64,000 bases of DNA, from assembly GCF_002608075.1 (NCBI RefSeq), contig NZ_LAHA01000007.1:77263-141262 (forward strand), written 5' to 3'. Made by a program: the position numbers and the translations under genes. This document shows, one piece after another, positions 54,937 to 64,000 of this stretch (positions are counted from its first letter, which is position 1; every line of letters begins with the position of its first letter). The notes beneath the pieces are model-generated. The model saw only the letters and a list, made by a program, of their open reading frames with translations. It searched no databases and had not been told where the DNA came from. The DNA is from Nostoc linckia z4. Lineage in GTDB: Bacteria; Cyanobacteriota; Cyanobacteriia; Cyanobacteriales; Nostocaceae.

Positions 54937-54987
54937 AGTGTTAACTGTTGACTGTTGATTGTTGACTGTCAACGGTTAACAGTCAAT
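54937..54987. repeat. GTTAACTGTTGACTG repeat, inverted pair
   Basis: TGTTAACTGTTGACTGTTGA faces TGACTGTCAACGGTTAACAG, which could form a hairpin between the convergent DUF1361 and EAL-GGDEF genes. Confidence 0.6.
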
Positions 54988-55025
54988 CCCTTCAGGGAAT
55001 TGAAAATTCACACATTATTAATTTC

Positions 55026-57227
55026 TCAACAGTCTATTTTGACCACACAATTTCTACCTTGTGCTTTTGCCTGATAGAGTCCTTGGTCAGCAGCAGCAAT
55101 TAAGGTTTCGGGAGATGATTGATTATGAGGAATGATTGTTGCCACACCAAGGCTGAGGGTAATGAATTCACTGACTTCAGAACTCGGATGAGGCAATTGT
55201 AATGCACTGATATTAGTTTGGATTTCTTGAGCAACTGCGATCGCCTCTTCGGCATCAGTATTTGGTAAAATTACGGCAAATTCTTCTCCGCCATACCGAG
55301 CAACTAAATCAGCAGCATGTTTCACTGTCCGAGAGATTGTTTTGGCAACGTTTCTGAGGGCATCATCTCCTGCCAGATGTCCGTGAGTATCGTTATAAAG
55401 TTTAAAGTAATCGACATCACACAAAATCAAAGATAGTGAGTCTTGCTCTCGTGCTAATCTTTGCCACTGTGCATTGAAGGTGTCATCAAAACAGCGGCGA
55501 TTTGCCACTTGTGTCAAACCATCGGAAGAAGCAAGGCGCTGCAATTCTTGGTTTGCTTGCTGTAATTGGTGGTAAAGTTCTGATTGCTGAATGGCGATCG
55601 CGGCTTGACTTGCCAACTGATTAAACAAGTTAATCTCTGATTGCTGCCACAGTCTAGTACTGGAGCATTGATGAGCAATTAACAATCCCCACAAACGCTT
55701 TTGCTGTAAAATAGGCACTACAAGATTTGCCCGAATTTCCAAGCTCCGCAATAGTTGAACATGACACGGTGATAGTCCAGCATTTTCAATATCTTCCGTG
55801 GCTCTAGTATTACCTTGTTGGTAGTAAATTGCACCTGTGGATTGAAAGCATGTATCCATCACATGAAATCCCAGAATGGACATACACCCTTGTGCTAAGG
55901 ACTCTACAGCAACTAAGCCACTCCAATCGTGATTAAACTGATAAATTACTACTCGGTCTACCTCAAACAGTTGTCTGACTTCATCTGCTGTGGTTTGCAA
56001 AATTTCATCTAACTCCAGCGATTGCCGAATGCGCTGGGTAACAGCTGCGACAATTCGCTCGAACTCGGTTTGGTGTTGGACGCGCTGCTCGATTTGCTGA
56101 TGAGATGTCGATGCTACACTCAAGGTTAAGGCATCAAAATGAGGAGTTGTAGTGGCAGGCACGGCATTAGGTTTGGCAATCAAATAACCTTGACCAAAGG
56201 TTGCACCTCGTTCTCGCAGCCAGTTCAGTTCTTCAATGCACTCAATTCCTTCGGCGACGGTTTGGATGTTTAACTTTTGAGTAATTTCTAGAAGTTTTTC
56301 AGTGATTGAGGCTTTATACAAGTCTTGATGTACATCTCGAATTAACTGCATGTCTAATTTGATAAAATCTGGACGTAATTGATGCAGCAAGTTCAAGCTG
56401 GAATAACCAGAACCAAGGTCATCAAGGGCGACTAAAAACCCACTATCCCGGTAGTATTGAAGCACGGCTTTGAGGTGGGCTAAATCTTGAGGATTGTCTG
56501 ACTCCACGACTTCAAAGACAACTCTTTGATGGTTAATACCTGCTCGATCTATTGCTTCTACTGTACTGCGTAGGCAATAAACAGGGTCGTAAAGTGCCGT
56601 TGGTGCAAAATTAATGAAAATGCACCCACTCACTTGATGATGGCTAAATTCCTCAATGGTGTTGAGGCGAGCAACTCGGTCGAGTTGTGGTAGCAGTCCG
56701 GCTTCGCTTGCTAACTCAAAGATTGATTCTGGTGGTACTAAATTGCCTTCTTCATCCATCCCTCGCAACAGCGATTCATATCCATAAATCTGGGATGTAT
56801 CTTGAATTGAGACAATCGGTTGAAAGTGAGTGGTGAATCGTTCCTTCGCTAACATTTCCACTAACCACTCGGACTGACTGAACTTAATAAACCGTTGCAA
56901 TGAGGCGATATCACTAAAATCTTGTAGTTGGGGTTGGATAGCACCTTGAATGAAAAGAACTTGGGTTTCTCTTAATTCTCTGGGTGCAAGGAGTTGAGAC
57001 AAGTTACGGGCAATTTCTTGAGCTTGTCCGGCTTTACAGTTCAAACTTAGACCTGGACGCTGGTGCATCAGTTCATACTTAATACTGAAGTTTTTCAAGT
57101 ATGAGGTGACTTTTGTTAAAGTATGTGAAACGGGGAACCAAAGAAAGAACCTGCCTGCTTCCCCAGTCTCGCAGCGCACAATATTATGACAAGTACAAGT
57201 CTTGGAGAGAGGACATTTTTGGTTCAT
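55026..57227 (-). CDS. Cyclic-di-GMP protein: EAL-GAF-GGDEF
   Basis: The 733-residue protein starts with a Cys-rich segment (CPLSKTCTC, RCET) that may bind a metal. EAL domain at about 115-350: YGYESLLRG, FINFAPTALYDP, FEVVESD, LDDLGSGYSS, FIKLDMQLI, VAEGIE and GYLIAKP, all catalytic positions present, so phosphodiesterase activity is plausible. GAF domain at about 395-550 (VDRVVIYQFNHDWSG, VPILQQKRLWGLLIAHQC), like phytochrome-type GAFs but without a chromophore Cys I can identify. GGDEF domain at 560-730 with intact GGEEF; the upstream inhibitory R-x-x-D is H-A-A-D, so product inhibition may be weak. Confidence 0.92.
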   Translation of the reverse strand: MNQKCPLSKTCTCHNIVRCETGEAGRFFLWFPVSHTLTKVTSYLKNFSIKYELMHQRPGLSLNCKAGQAQEIARNLSQLLAPRELRETQVLFIQGAIQPQLQDFSDIASLQRFIKFSQSEWLVEMLAKERFTTHFQPIVSIQDTSQIYGYESLLRGMDEEGNLVPPESIFELASEAGLLPQLDRVARLNTIEEFSHHQVSGCIFINFAPTALYDPVYCLRSTVEAIDRAGINHQRVVFEVVESDNPQDLAHLKAVLQYYRDSGFLVALDDLGSGYSSLNLLHQLRPDFIKLDMQLIRDVHQDLYKASITEKLLEITQKLNIQTVAEGIECIEELNWLRERGATFGQGYLIAKPNAVPATTTPHFDALTLSVASTSHQQIEQRVQHQTEFERIVAAVTQRIRQSLELDEILQTTADEVRQLFEVDRVVIYQFNHDWSGLVAVESLAQGCMSILGFHVMDTCFQSTGAIYYQQGNTRATEDIENAGLSPCHVQLLRSLEIRANLVVPILQQKRLWGLLIAHQCSSTRLWQQSEINLFNQLASQAAIAIQQSELYHQLQQANQELQRLASSDGLTQVANRRCFDDTFNAQWQRLAREQDSLSLILCDVDYFKLYNDTHGHLAGDDALRNVAKTISRTVKHAADLVARYGGEEFAVILPNTDAEEAIAVAQEIQTNISALQLPHPSSEVSEFITLSLGVATIIPHNQSSPETLIAAADQGLYQAKAQGRNCVVKIDC

Positions 57228-57704
57228 TGCTAACTACCTTGCTCAACCCGAATGATTTTAGTATTCCCCTCAAACTTCTGATAAAAAATGAACTACAGTT
57301 GAAGTAGATGAAGATTTGATGAGAATTAAAAAGTTAATTTGCGATTGGCGTAATCAACTTGGATTAACACGAATTATCCACCAAATAGTGATAGCAAGAT
57401 GATTGATTTATGTTAATTAGATGAAAATTTTAAAATTTACTAACTTATTTTGTTAAAGATAATATCAGAGACTATCAAAATTATCTGATGAGAATATCTT
57501 GATGAAATAAAATTAAGGCAAATATCAAAGTTGGTATAGATATAGCAATTCTATTTGAGTTGTGAGAAATTTCAGTAGTAGTGGTTGATTGTTGACTGTT
57601 AACACTCAACGGTGAACAATAGCAAGATTTCACAAATGATTTAGGACTGCTATATAAACAAGAAAACTGTCTCGATAGTTTTGAGTATTTTCATCGAGAT
57701 GTTT
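57228..57704. other. Intergenic, AT-rich
   Basis: No gene is seen. A GTTGATTGTTGACTGTTAAC repeat pair lies at 57583-57620. The rest is AT-rich. Confidence 0.5.
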
Positions 57705-60077
57705 CTATTTTAATTTACGTCGTGCTGCTGCTAATATCAGGCGTTGTTCAGCACGCCCGATGGCCTGATACGTGCGCTCGATGGCTTCGGGTTCCACAGA
57801 AATGGAAGTTATGCCCCATTCTACTAAGCGATCGATAATTTCTGGATAAAGGACTGGTGCTTGACCGCAGATTGAACAAGGTATGCCAGCAGTTTTAGCC
57901 ATATCAATTAATTGAGCGATCGCACTCATAACTGCTGGATGACGTTCGTTAAATACTTTTGCTAACTGTCCTTGTTCTCGGTCTACTCCCAACAATAGTT
58001 GGGTCAAGTCATTTGTACCAATGGAAATTCCTGCTACGCCAGCTTTGACATATTCTGGTAATAAAAACAGCACGCTTGGCACTTCTGCCATCATCCACAA
58101 TTCAAATTCTGTTACCTGTGTTAAAAGAGCTTCCTCGACTTTGCGGCGACAAAAAACAAATTCTTCCACAGTCCGAACAAAAGGTAGCAGCAAATGAATG
58201 TTGTTATAACCAGATTGCTGTACGCTGGCTAAAGCTTTGAGTTCCAACTCAAACACACTGGAATTTTGCAGATAGCTAAAGGTGCCGCGTTCCCCTAACA
58301 TCGATTGTTCAGAAGATTGTAAACTATTACTCAATGATGGTAAATCTGGCGATCGCCAATCTAAAGAACGATAAAAAACTGGTCTTGGTGCAAAGGCACG
58401 AGCAAACTCCATAATCTCCTCAGACCAACGCTCTAGCAATTGTGCTTGCCGTCCGCCTAAAATCCAACTCTGAGGATGTTGTCCGTCTAATATATTTAAT
58501 ATCATCAATTCTGAGCGTAGCAATCCTACCCCGTCAGTGGGCAAGCTTTTTACTTGCTCAATCAAGCTAGACTGACTCAAGTTAACCAGCAGTTTGGTAG
58601 CAATCATAGGTAGAGCAAAGGGGGATGAGGGGGATGTAGCTTTAGTTTCCCGCAGGGTGGGAGATGAGGGGGTATTTACTCCTCGCTCCCCCTTATCTCC
58701 CCCATCTTCCCGATCTCTCTCATCTCTGACTTCTCCTTCGATCCGATAAATTTCTCCTCTGTCGCCATCAAGCAAAAGTCTTTCCCCAGTTTGAATTAAG
58801 CTTGTGGCTGATGTTGCATTTACTACTGCTGCAATTCCTAATTCTCTGGCTAGAATTGCCGCATGACTAGTTAATCCACCTTGTTCTGTAATAATACCAA
58901 CAACATGTTGTAATAATGGCAACCAGTCAGGTGTAATTTTTGGGACTACTAAAATTACACCTTTGGGGATTTGTTCGGGTTTTTGCTGAGAGTTGATGGT
59001 GACTAAAGCATTGGCTACAGTACGTCCGCCTGCGGCTGCTAGTCCTCTGATGAAGTATACGTGGGGGATGATGGATTGGGGACTAGTAACTTGTGTTAAA
59101 TACAGCTTACTATATGTAGCTTGGCTGGCGATCGTCCATTTGAGAGTAAAAGTTTTACCTAGTTCTGCAACTAATTGAGTTGCTAACCCGATTATTTGTT
59201 GTAAATATTCTGGTTGTAAAGCGTACTGTTTTTGTTGGGCTTCTTGAAGTACGTAGGTTACCAGACAATTTTCCTCTGGTGTGAAGGCTGAATCTGCTAA
59301 AGGTTGGGAAAAAATTTTATGGGAAGGATGATTAACATCGTAAGCCAGCATTTTATTGCCGAGCTGTTGCTCTAAAATAATCCCAGTTTCATTTTGGATG
59401 TAATAGACATCTGGCAACACTTCGCCTTGAGCAATGGCAATTCCTAATCCCCAAGTAGCTTCAATTTCCCACCCAGAGGAATTGGCTTTAAGCAAGCCAC
59501 TGGCGATGGCATTTTCCACAGGTTGTACTAAAACTGCCAGATTAATTTGTTGTAGGTTAATTCCTGTGTGCCGCCAATACAATAAACTTCTGGCACGAAA
59601 TATTTGACTCCAAATACCTTTTAATGCTGTAGCAATGGCGTCTTGTTGGCAATGGCAAAATACTGACTCAAGTAAGCCGGATACATTTTCCATAGGCTGA
59701 ATACTATCGGCTATTGACAAACTCGGTCGAAAAATCAAACAACTTGTTTGCCATTCTCTTGCTGCTGTGAAAATTTTATTCACCCACTCTTGTGATACAC
59801 TTGCACTCAAAATTTCCTCGCGCAAACGTCCAGCCACCTGCTGAAGTTGACGCCAATTACTGACATCTAGGTGTAACGAAGAATAAGGTAAATCAGCAAT
59901 TAATGATTCTGAACTGTTGAGATTTTCTAGAAATTGCCGCAAAGCTTCTGCCGAAACCACAAAACCAGGTACCACCGGATAGCCACGTTGGATAATTCTG
60001 CTTAAGTGAAACGCTTTGTCACCTACTTTGGCGCGGTCTTGTAGTTTAATTTGGTCTAGCCAGTAGAGTTTTTCCAC
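57705..60077 (-). CDS. PEP synthase / pyruvate-phosphate dikinase-like protein
   Basis: The 790-residue protein has the three-part layout of PEP-utilising enzymes. The N-terminal ATP-grasp part (YWLDQIKLQDRAKVGDKAFHLSRI, YPVVPGFVVSA) is degenerate: where active enzymes have V-R-S-S-A-x-x-E-D, this has FRPSLSIADSIQ. The swivelling phospho-His domain is intact (GGLTSHAAILARELG, His near residue 410). The C-terminal PEP/pyruvate barrel has LLRSELMIL, GERGTFSYL, MAEVPSVLFL, GTNDLTQLLLGVDRE and Cys in SICGQAP. Residues 455-495 (DERDREDGGDKGERGVN...) are translated from a CCCCCTTATCTCCC repeat. The role may differ from classical PpsA. Confidence 0.82.
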   Translation of the reverse strand: MEKLYWLDQIKLQDRAKVGDKAFHLSRIIQRGYPVVPGFVVSAEALRQFLENLNSSESLIADLPYSSLHLDVSNWRQLQQVAGRLREEILSASVSQEWVNKIFTAAREWQTSCLIFRPSLSIADSIQPMENVSGLLESVFCHCQQDAIATALKGIWSQIFRARSLLYWRHTGINLQQINLAVLVQPVENAIASGLLKANSSGWEIEATWGLGIAIAQGEVLPDVYYIQNETGIILEQQLGNKMLAYDVNHPSHKIFSQPLADSAFTPEENCLVTYVLQEAQQKQYALQPEYLQQIIGLATQLVAELGKTFTLKWTIASQATYSKLYLTQVTSPQSIIPHVYFIRGLAAAGGRTVANALVTINSQQKPEQIPKGVILVVPKITPDWLPLLQHVVGIITEQGGLTSHAAILARELGIAAVVNATSATSLIQTGERLLLDGDRGEIYRIEGEVRDERDREDGGDKGERGVNTPSSPTLRETKATSPSSPFALPMIATKLLVNLSQSSLIEQVKSLPTDGVGLLRSELMILNILDGQHPQSWILGGRQAQLLERWSEEIMEFARAFAPRPVFYRSLDWRSPDLPSLSNSLQSSEQSMLGERGTFSYLQNSSVFELELKALASVQQSGYNNIHLLLPFVRTVEEFVFCRRKVEEALLTQVTEFELWMMAEVPSVLFLLPEYVKAGVAGISIGTNDLTQLLLGVDREQGQLAKVFNERHPAVMSAIAQLIDMAKTAGIPCSICGQAPVLYPEIIDRLVEWGITSISVEPEAIERTYQAIGRAEQRLILAAARRKLK

Positions 60078-60414
60078 TCAATTTGATTAGTTGTCAGTTA
60101 TCTATTCGTAGCCACAGTACAGCCATTCCTGATTGAAAAATGCAAACCTACATTTATTGGTTAAAACAATATTTTTTTAGAAAAAATCCTTCAAAAAGTC
60201 TAAAACTGTATAATTATTGAATCCTAACCCATCGTATTCAGAATTGTGCATACTTTTTAAAAGCAGCTGGTGGGTTGCACAGCACCCGCTACAAATGAAA
60301 GAAACACTTGCTTTTTTCCCCACTCGTTACTCCCTAGTCTCCACTCCCCATGTTTCTTAAAAGATATATTACCAATTATCGTAGTAAATATAGTTATCCA
60401 TACCAGAACCAACC
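60078..60414. other. Intergenic, between divergent genes
   Basis: AT-rich with no ORF of substance. Near 60310-60350 CCCCACTCGTTACTCCCTAGTCTCC is a small repeat fragment. Promoters of both flanking genes are expected here. Confidence 0.5.
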
Positions 60415-60873
60415 TTGCCAAACACTTACTATCTTGCAACTAATGATTGGTTAAATATCAGTTTCCGACTATGCATAGCATTGCTGATTGGAGGAATTAT
60501 CGGTTGGGAACGGGAAATTAGGCGCAAACCAGCTGGTTTAAGAACTCACATGCTGGTAAGTTTAGGTTCAGCTTTATTCACCATCATACCTCTGCAAACA
60601 GGTCAGTTACAGACTAGTCCTGATGCACTCAGCCGTGTGATTCAAGGAATTGCAACTGGCGTGGGATTTCTCGGTGCTGGAGAAATTGTGGGGCAATCTT
60701 CCCAGCCATCACAGCAATTGGAAATCAAAGGACTCACTTCAGCAGCGGCTATTTGGGTTTCAGCTGGTTTGGGAATTGCTGCTGGCTGTGGTTTATGGCA
60801 GTTGGGATTAATCGGTGGTATCCTGACTTTTTTAATTCTCAAAGTTTTTAAAGTGTTGGAGAAACATAATTAA
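60415..60873 (+). CDS. MgtC/SapB-family membrane protein
   Basis: The 152-residue protein has four hydrophobic helices. The MgtC hallmarks are RLCIALLIGGIIGWEREIRRKPAGLRTHMLVSLGSALF and GVGFLGAGEIV. The C-terminal soluble ACT-like domain of virulence MgtC is absent, as in the short bacterial SapB-like form. No ATG precedes the first helix, so TTG at 60415 is taken as start with limited certainty. The family is linked to growth under low magnesium or phosphate stress. Confidence 0.85.
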   Translation: MPNTYYLATNDWLNISFRLCIALLIGGIIGWEREIRRKPAGLRTHMLVSLGSALFTIIPLQTGQLQTSPDALSRVIQGIATGVGFLGAGEIVGQSSQPSQQLEIKGLTSAAAIWVSAGLGIAAGCGLWQLGLIGGILTFLILKVFKVLEKHN

Positions 60874-61426
60874 AGCTTGCTGAATAATGGGATGAGTTAG
60901 GCTAACGCGGAGATGCGGGGATGCGGGGATGCGGGGACAGGGAGACGCGGTGACACGGGGACGCGGAGATTATGTCTTGATGCAAATTCTCAAATCATCC
61001 TGCAATTATGCAACGCCTAAAATCCTTACATTTCAAATTTTGAAATCCTTAAACCCACATTCTGCACCGGAAAGTGTCATAGTCAGTGATTACGTAAAAA
61101 ATAAATAAGAAGTATAAAATTAAACCGTGATGAACAAAATTAGCATTTGAAAAACCATCAACTATGATTCCTATACTTGCATTGGAACTTGGATGAAGCC
61201 AGTGTAAAGTTCGCATGGGTGTATATGCGATCGCCAATAGAAACTTTTCATTCACCCAAAAATCCCACTAACACAGTGTATTTGCTGAGGTTTTACTCAA
61301 ATTTAGACAATAAGCTGTATAGTGCATTCCTCACCTTGCTAGCAAAGAATGTCACTCTTGCTGACTATTTCGGAATTTGAAGAGAAACAAGTGTGAGGTA
61401 ACCGAATATCATACTTCAAAACAATT
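60874..61426. repeat. Intergenic region with GATGCGGGGA minisatellite
   Basis: At about 60895-60970 (A/G)GATGCGGGGATGCGGGGA and GACGCGGTGACACGGGGACG units repeat. The same minisatellite is translated inside the ABC ATPase gene near 17130. The short ORF at 61177-61380 has no supporting feature. Confidence 0.6.
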
Positions 61427-64000
61427 ATGACTGCATCATTTACAAATGCCACTAACTTTTTAGCTGGGATAACTGCTACTTCAGCAGACATGGAAGGCGA
61501 TCGCGCAGTTGACTTGGTGGCAGGTAATTATATACAGCCTGCTAATCAACTGGTTTTTATTGATTCACAGCTAGAAAACTACCAAAATCTGGTATTAGGT
61601 GTTTTGCCTAATCTGACTGTTGTTGTCCTAGATGCCAACCAGGATGGTATTGAGCAAATTAGCCAAGTATTGGCATTGCATCAACAAGTTAGCAGCCTGC
61701 ACATTGTTTCCCACGGCGCACCAGGGCGGCTTTATTTGGGAAACAGTCAACTGAGTTATGAAACGCTTCATCGCTATAGTTGGCAACTCATGGGTTGGGC
61801 TAATGCTTTGACTGCTGACGCACAACTGCTTGTGTATGGTTGTGAAGTTGCTCAAACACAGCAAGGCATGGCATTTGTACAGCGATTGAGCGAATTGACC
61901 GGTGCAGCGGTAGCAGCCTCAAATCACTTAATAGGAAGTCACACATTAGGCGGAAACTGGAAACTGAATATTTGTACCGGGGCAATTACTTCTGGTTTGG
62001 CGTTCCAAGAACAAGTAATGACAGCCTACTCCTCAGTACTAGGAAAAGTAATTCTTGACACCAGTTTCAACACCACTGGTAAAGTTACTACCGATTTTAA
62101 CGGCAATGATGAAGCTAGTTACAGCATCGCTGTCCAAGATGACGGCAAAATTCTGGTGGCCGGATATAGCAATAACGGTACTGATAAGGACTTTGCCATC
62201 GTCCGTTATAACAGCAATGGTACTCTCGACACCACCTTCAACACTACTGGTAAAGTTATTACTGACTTGAACGGCAATGATGATGGTAGCTATAGCATCA
62301 CCGTTCAAGATGACGGCAAAATTCTGGTGGCCGGATATAGCAATAACGGCACTGATGATGACTTTGCCATCGTCCGTTACAACAGCGATGGCACTCTCGA
62401 CACCACCTTCAACACCACTGGTATAGTTACCACTGACTTTAACGGCAACAATGAGGGCGGTAACAGCATTGCTATTCAATCTGACGGCAAGATTCTGGTG
62501 GCCGGATATAGCAATAACGGCAGTGATGATGACTTTGCCATCGTCCGTTACAACAGCGATGGCACTCTCGACACCACCTTTAACACCACTGGTATAGTTA
62601 CCACCGACTTTAACGGCACTAATGAGGCTGGCAATAGCGTTGCTATTCAATCTGACGGCAAGATTTTAGTGGCCGGATATAGCAATAACGGCACTAATAA
62701 TGACTTTGCCATTGTTCGTTATAACAGCGATGGCACTCTCGACACCACCTTCAACACTACTGGTAAAGTGACTACCGACTTTAACGGTAAAGATGAAGGT
62801 GGCTACAGCATCACCATCCAAGATGACGGCAAGATTCTGGTGGTGGGAGTTAGTAATAACGGCACTGATGATGACTTTGCCATTGCCCGTTATAACAGCG
62901 ATGGTAGTCTCGACACCACCTTCAACAGTACTGGTAAAGTTACTACCGATTTTAACGCCAGCAATGAGACTGCCAACAGCATCACCGTCCAAGATAACGG
63001 CAAGATTCTGGTGGCTGGATATAGCAATAACGGCAGTAATGATGACTTTGCTTTCGCCCGTTATAACAGCGATGGCACTCTCGACACCACCTTCAATACT
63101 ACTGGTAAAGTTACTACTGACTTTAACGGCAATGATGAAGGTGGTAATAGCATTACTATCCAAGATGATGGCAAAATTCTGGTGGCGGGAGTTACCAATA
63201 ACGATACTGATTATGACTTTGCGATTGCCCGTTATTCGGTGAATCAATCTCCAGAGTTAGCGAATGAAATTCAGGATCGAGAAGCCACCGAAGATAGTGT
63301 TTTTAACTTCATTATCCCAAATGACACCTTCAGCGATGCAGATGCCGGAGATATCCTGACTTACACTGCAACTCTGGAAAACGATCAACTACTGCCCACT
63401 TGGTTGAACTTTAACCCTGGTACTCTCACCTTCAGCGGCACTCCCACAAGTCAGGATATTGGTAGTCTTAACATCAAAGTTACTGCTAAAGATATTGCTG
63501 GAGATGAAGTCAGTGATGTGTTTACACTTGCAGTTGCCGAGAAGAATTCTGCGCCGACAAATTTAATATTTAGCATTGTCAGCGACGATAATGATGATGA
63601 CGATGACGAACAGAAAATTATCGGTTTTTTCACTACTATTGATTCAAATCAAAATGATAAACACACCTATAGCTTAGTGACTGGTAATGGTGATAGCGAT
63701 AATGAAGCATTTATCATTGAGGGTAATAGCCTCAAAATTAAATCTGATATCACCAAATCTAGTTATAAAATCCGCGTCCGCACTACTGACGTTGGCGGGC
63801 TTTATTTTGATAAGGAATTGGATGTTAATGCTAGCAGTTTTGGCTCTACAAATATCGAGATAACAACTATTTTCCAATTGGTTAATATTACTCAGAATAT
63901 CTTTACTGTGAAAAGTAAAGATAAGGGCGGCAAAGGAAAACTTTCCATTAAAATTAAAGCCAACAAATCCAAAGAAGTAAATGAACTGTGTGTATTTAAT
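61427..64000 (+). CDS. DUF4347 / delta-60-repeat surface protein (cut by window end)
   Basis: Starting at ATG 61427 the frame stays open for 858 codons to the window end. Residues 20-200 are a DUF4347 domain (LVFIDSQLENYQNLV, LHIVSHGAPGRLYLG, LVYGCEVAQTQQG), the usual N-terminus of huge cyanobacterial surface proteins. From 62054 to 63250 there are seven delta-60 repeats of exactly 57 residues (LDTTFN, DDGKILVAGYSNNGT, DFAIVRYNSDG). Cadherin/He_PIG-like domains follow (ANEIQDREATEDSVF, TWLNFNPGTLTFSGTP), with an Asp-rich DDNDDDDDEQ and YSLVTGNGDSDNEAF segment that could bind calcium. No signal peptide is seen at the N-terminus, typical of type I secreted proteins whose signal is C-terminal. 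Confidence 0.9.
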   Translation, partial: MTASFTNATNFLAGITATSADMEGDRAVDLVAGNYIQPANQLVFIDSQLENYQNLVLGVLPNLTVVVLDANQDGIEQISQVLALHQQVSSLHIVSHGAPGRLYLGNSQLSYETLHRYSWQLMGWANALTADAQLLVYGCEVAQTQQGMAFVQRLSELTGAAVAASNHLIGSHTLGGNWKLNICTGAITSGLAFQEQVMTAYSSVLGKVILDTSFNTTGKVTTDFNGNDEASYSIAVQDDGKILVAGYSNNGTDKDFAIVRYNSNGTLDTTFNTTGKVITDLNGNDDGSYSITVQDDGKILVAGYSNNGTDDDFAIVRYNSDGTLDTTFNTTGIVTTDFNGNNEGGNSIAIQSDGKILVAGYSNNGSDDDFAIVRYNSDGTLDTTFNTTGIVTTDFNGTNEAGNSVAIQSDGKILVAGYSNNGTNNDFAIVRYNSDGTLDTTFNTTGKVTTDFNGKDEGGYSITIQDDGKILVVGVSNNGTDDDFAIARYNSDGSLDTTFNSTGKVTTDFNASNETANSITVQDNGKILVAGYSNNGSNDDFAFARYNSDGTLDTTFNTTGKVTTDFNGNDEGGNSITIQDDGKILVAGVTNNDTDYDFAIARYSVNQSPELANEIQDREATEDSVFNFIIPNDTFSDADAGDILTYTATLENDQLLPTWLNFNPGTLTFSGTPTSQDIGSLNIKVTAKDIAGDEVSDVFTLAVAEKNSAPTNLIFSIVSDDNDDDDDEQKIIGFFTTIDSNQNDKHTYSLVTGNGDSDNEAFIIEGNSLKIKSDITKSSYKIRVRTTDVGGLYFDKELDVNASSFGSTNIEITTIFQLVNITQNIFTVKSKDKGGKGKLSIKIKANKSKEVNELCVFN
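62054..63250 (+). repeat. Seven direct repeats of 171 bp (57-residue delta-60 units)
   Basis: Unit starts (CTCGACACC or CTTGACACC) are at 62054, 62225, 62396, 62567, 62738, 62909 and 63080, exactly 171 bases apart with no insertion or deletion. DNA identity is high, showing recent expansion or conversion. Confidence 0.9.

Noticed and set aside
61177..61380. 67-codon plus-strand ORF
   Set aside because: No family similarity, no clear ribosome site, composition like its non-coding surroundings.

Overview
The window is from a filamentous, probably heterocyst-forming (Nostocales-type) cyanobacterium. HIP1 octamers (GCGATCGC) are very frequent. Intergenic DNA is full of the short repeat families of such genomes: GGGAAAGG runs, CTCCTAA and CATCTCCC heptamers, GTTGACTGTT repeats, GGCG palindromes and small inverted-repeat elements. 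The genes include iron-stress chlorophyll proteins, an OprB/SLH porin and cyanobacterial-type housekeeping genes. No rRNA, tRNA, CRISPR array or intact transposase was seen.

Layout. 1-6979 (mostly + strand): pentapeptide-repeat protein (partial), LOG-family protein, D-Ala-D-Ala carboxypeptidase, HtrA protease, methyltransferase. 7022-16546 (- strand): Rpn-type nuclease, a metallo-beta-lactamase-fold protein without its metal motif, panD, ppa, a small membrane protein, a double ABC ATPase, ssb, a flavin monooxygenase. 16712-18733: MalK/UgpC-type ATPase and two small proteins. 18892-25669 (- strand): an iron-stress locus with four CP43'-type chlorophyll proteins (one fused to PsaL), flavodoxin isiB and an isiC-type alpha/beta-hydrolase whose nucleophile is Gly. 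26272-32743: secreted small protein, sugar nucleotidyltransferase/phosphomannomutase-like fusion, two glycosyltransferases. 34452-36813: a CbiM-CbiQ-CbiO cobalt/nickel ECF transporter. 37558-39923: GCS2-type glutamate-cysteine ligase and EamA exporter. 50290-64000: porin, proline/threonine-rich secreted protein, DUF1361 protein, EAL-GAF-GGDEF protein, PEP-synthase-like protein, MgtC protein, and a DUF4347/delta-60-repeat surface protein that runs off the end.

The standout is 41.2-50.0 kb. Seven tandem 124-125 bp units each encode the identical 16-residue peptide MKNRKKNGQYTGSLLG with its own ribosome-binding site. All five variable columns among the copies are silent third-codon changes, so the peptide is under selection. 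Downstream on the same strand lie two paralogous proteins with an M29-aminopeptidase-like C-terminal core, a type II thioesterase, a free-standing adenylation-carrier (A-T) didomain, a SyrB2-like non-haem iron halogenase homologue in which the facial-triad carboxylate position is Val, and a class V PLP enzyme. A-T didomain plus SyrB2-like enzyme plus thioesterase is the logic used to modify a carrier-bound amino acid (syringomycin, coronamic acid). Finding it behind an array of identical mini-peptides and two peptidase-like proteins suggests an undescribed hybrid of ribosomal peptide and carrier-protein chemistry. The gene calls rest on visible motifs. The joint pathway is inference.
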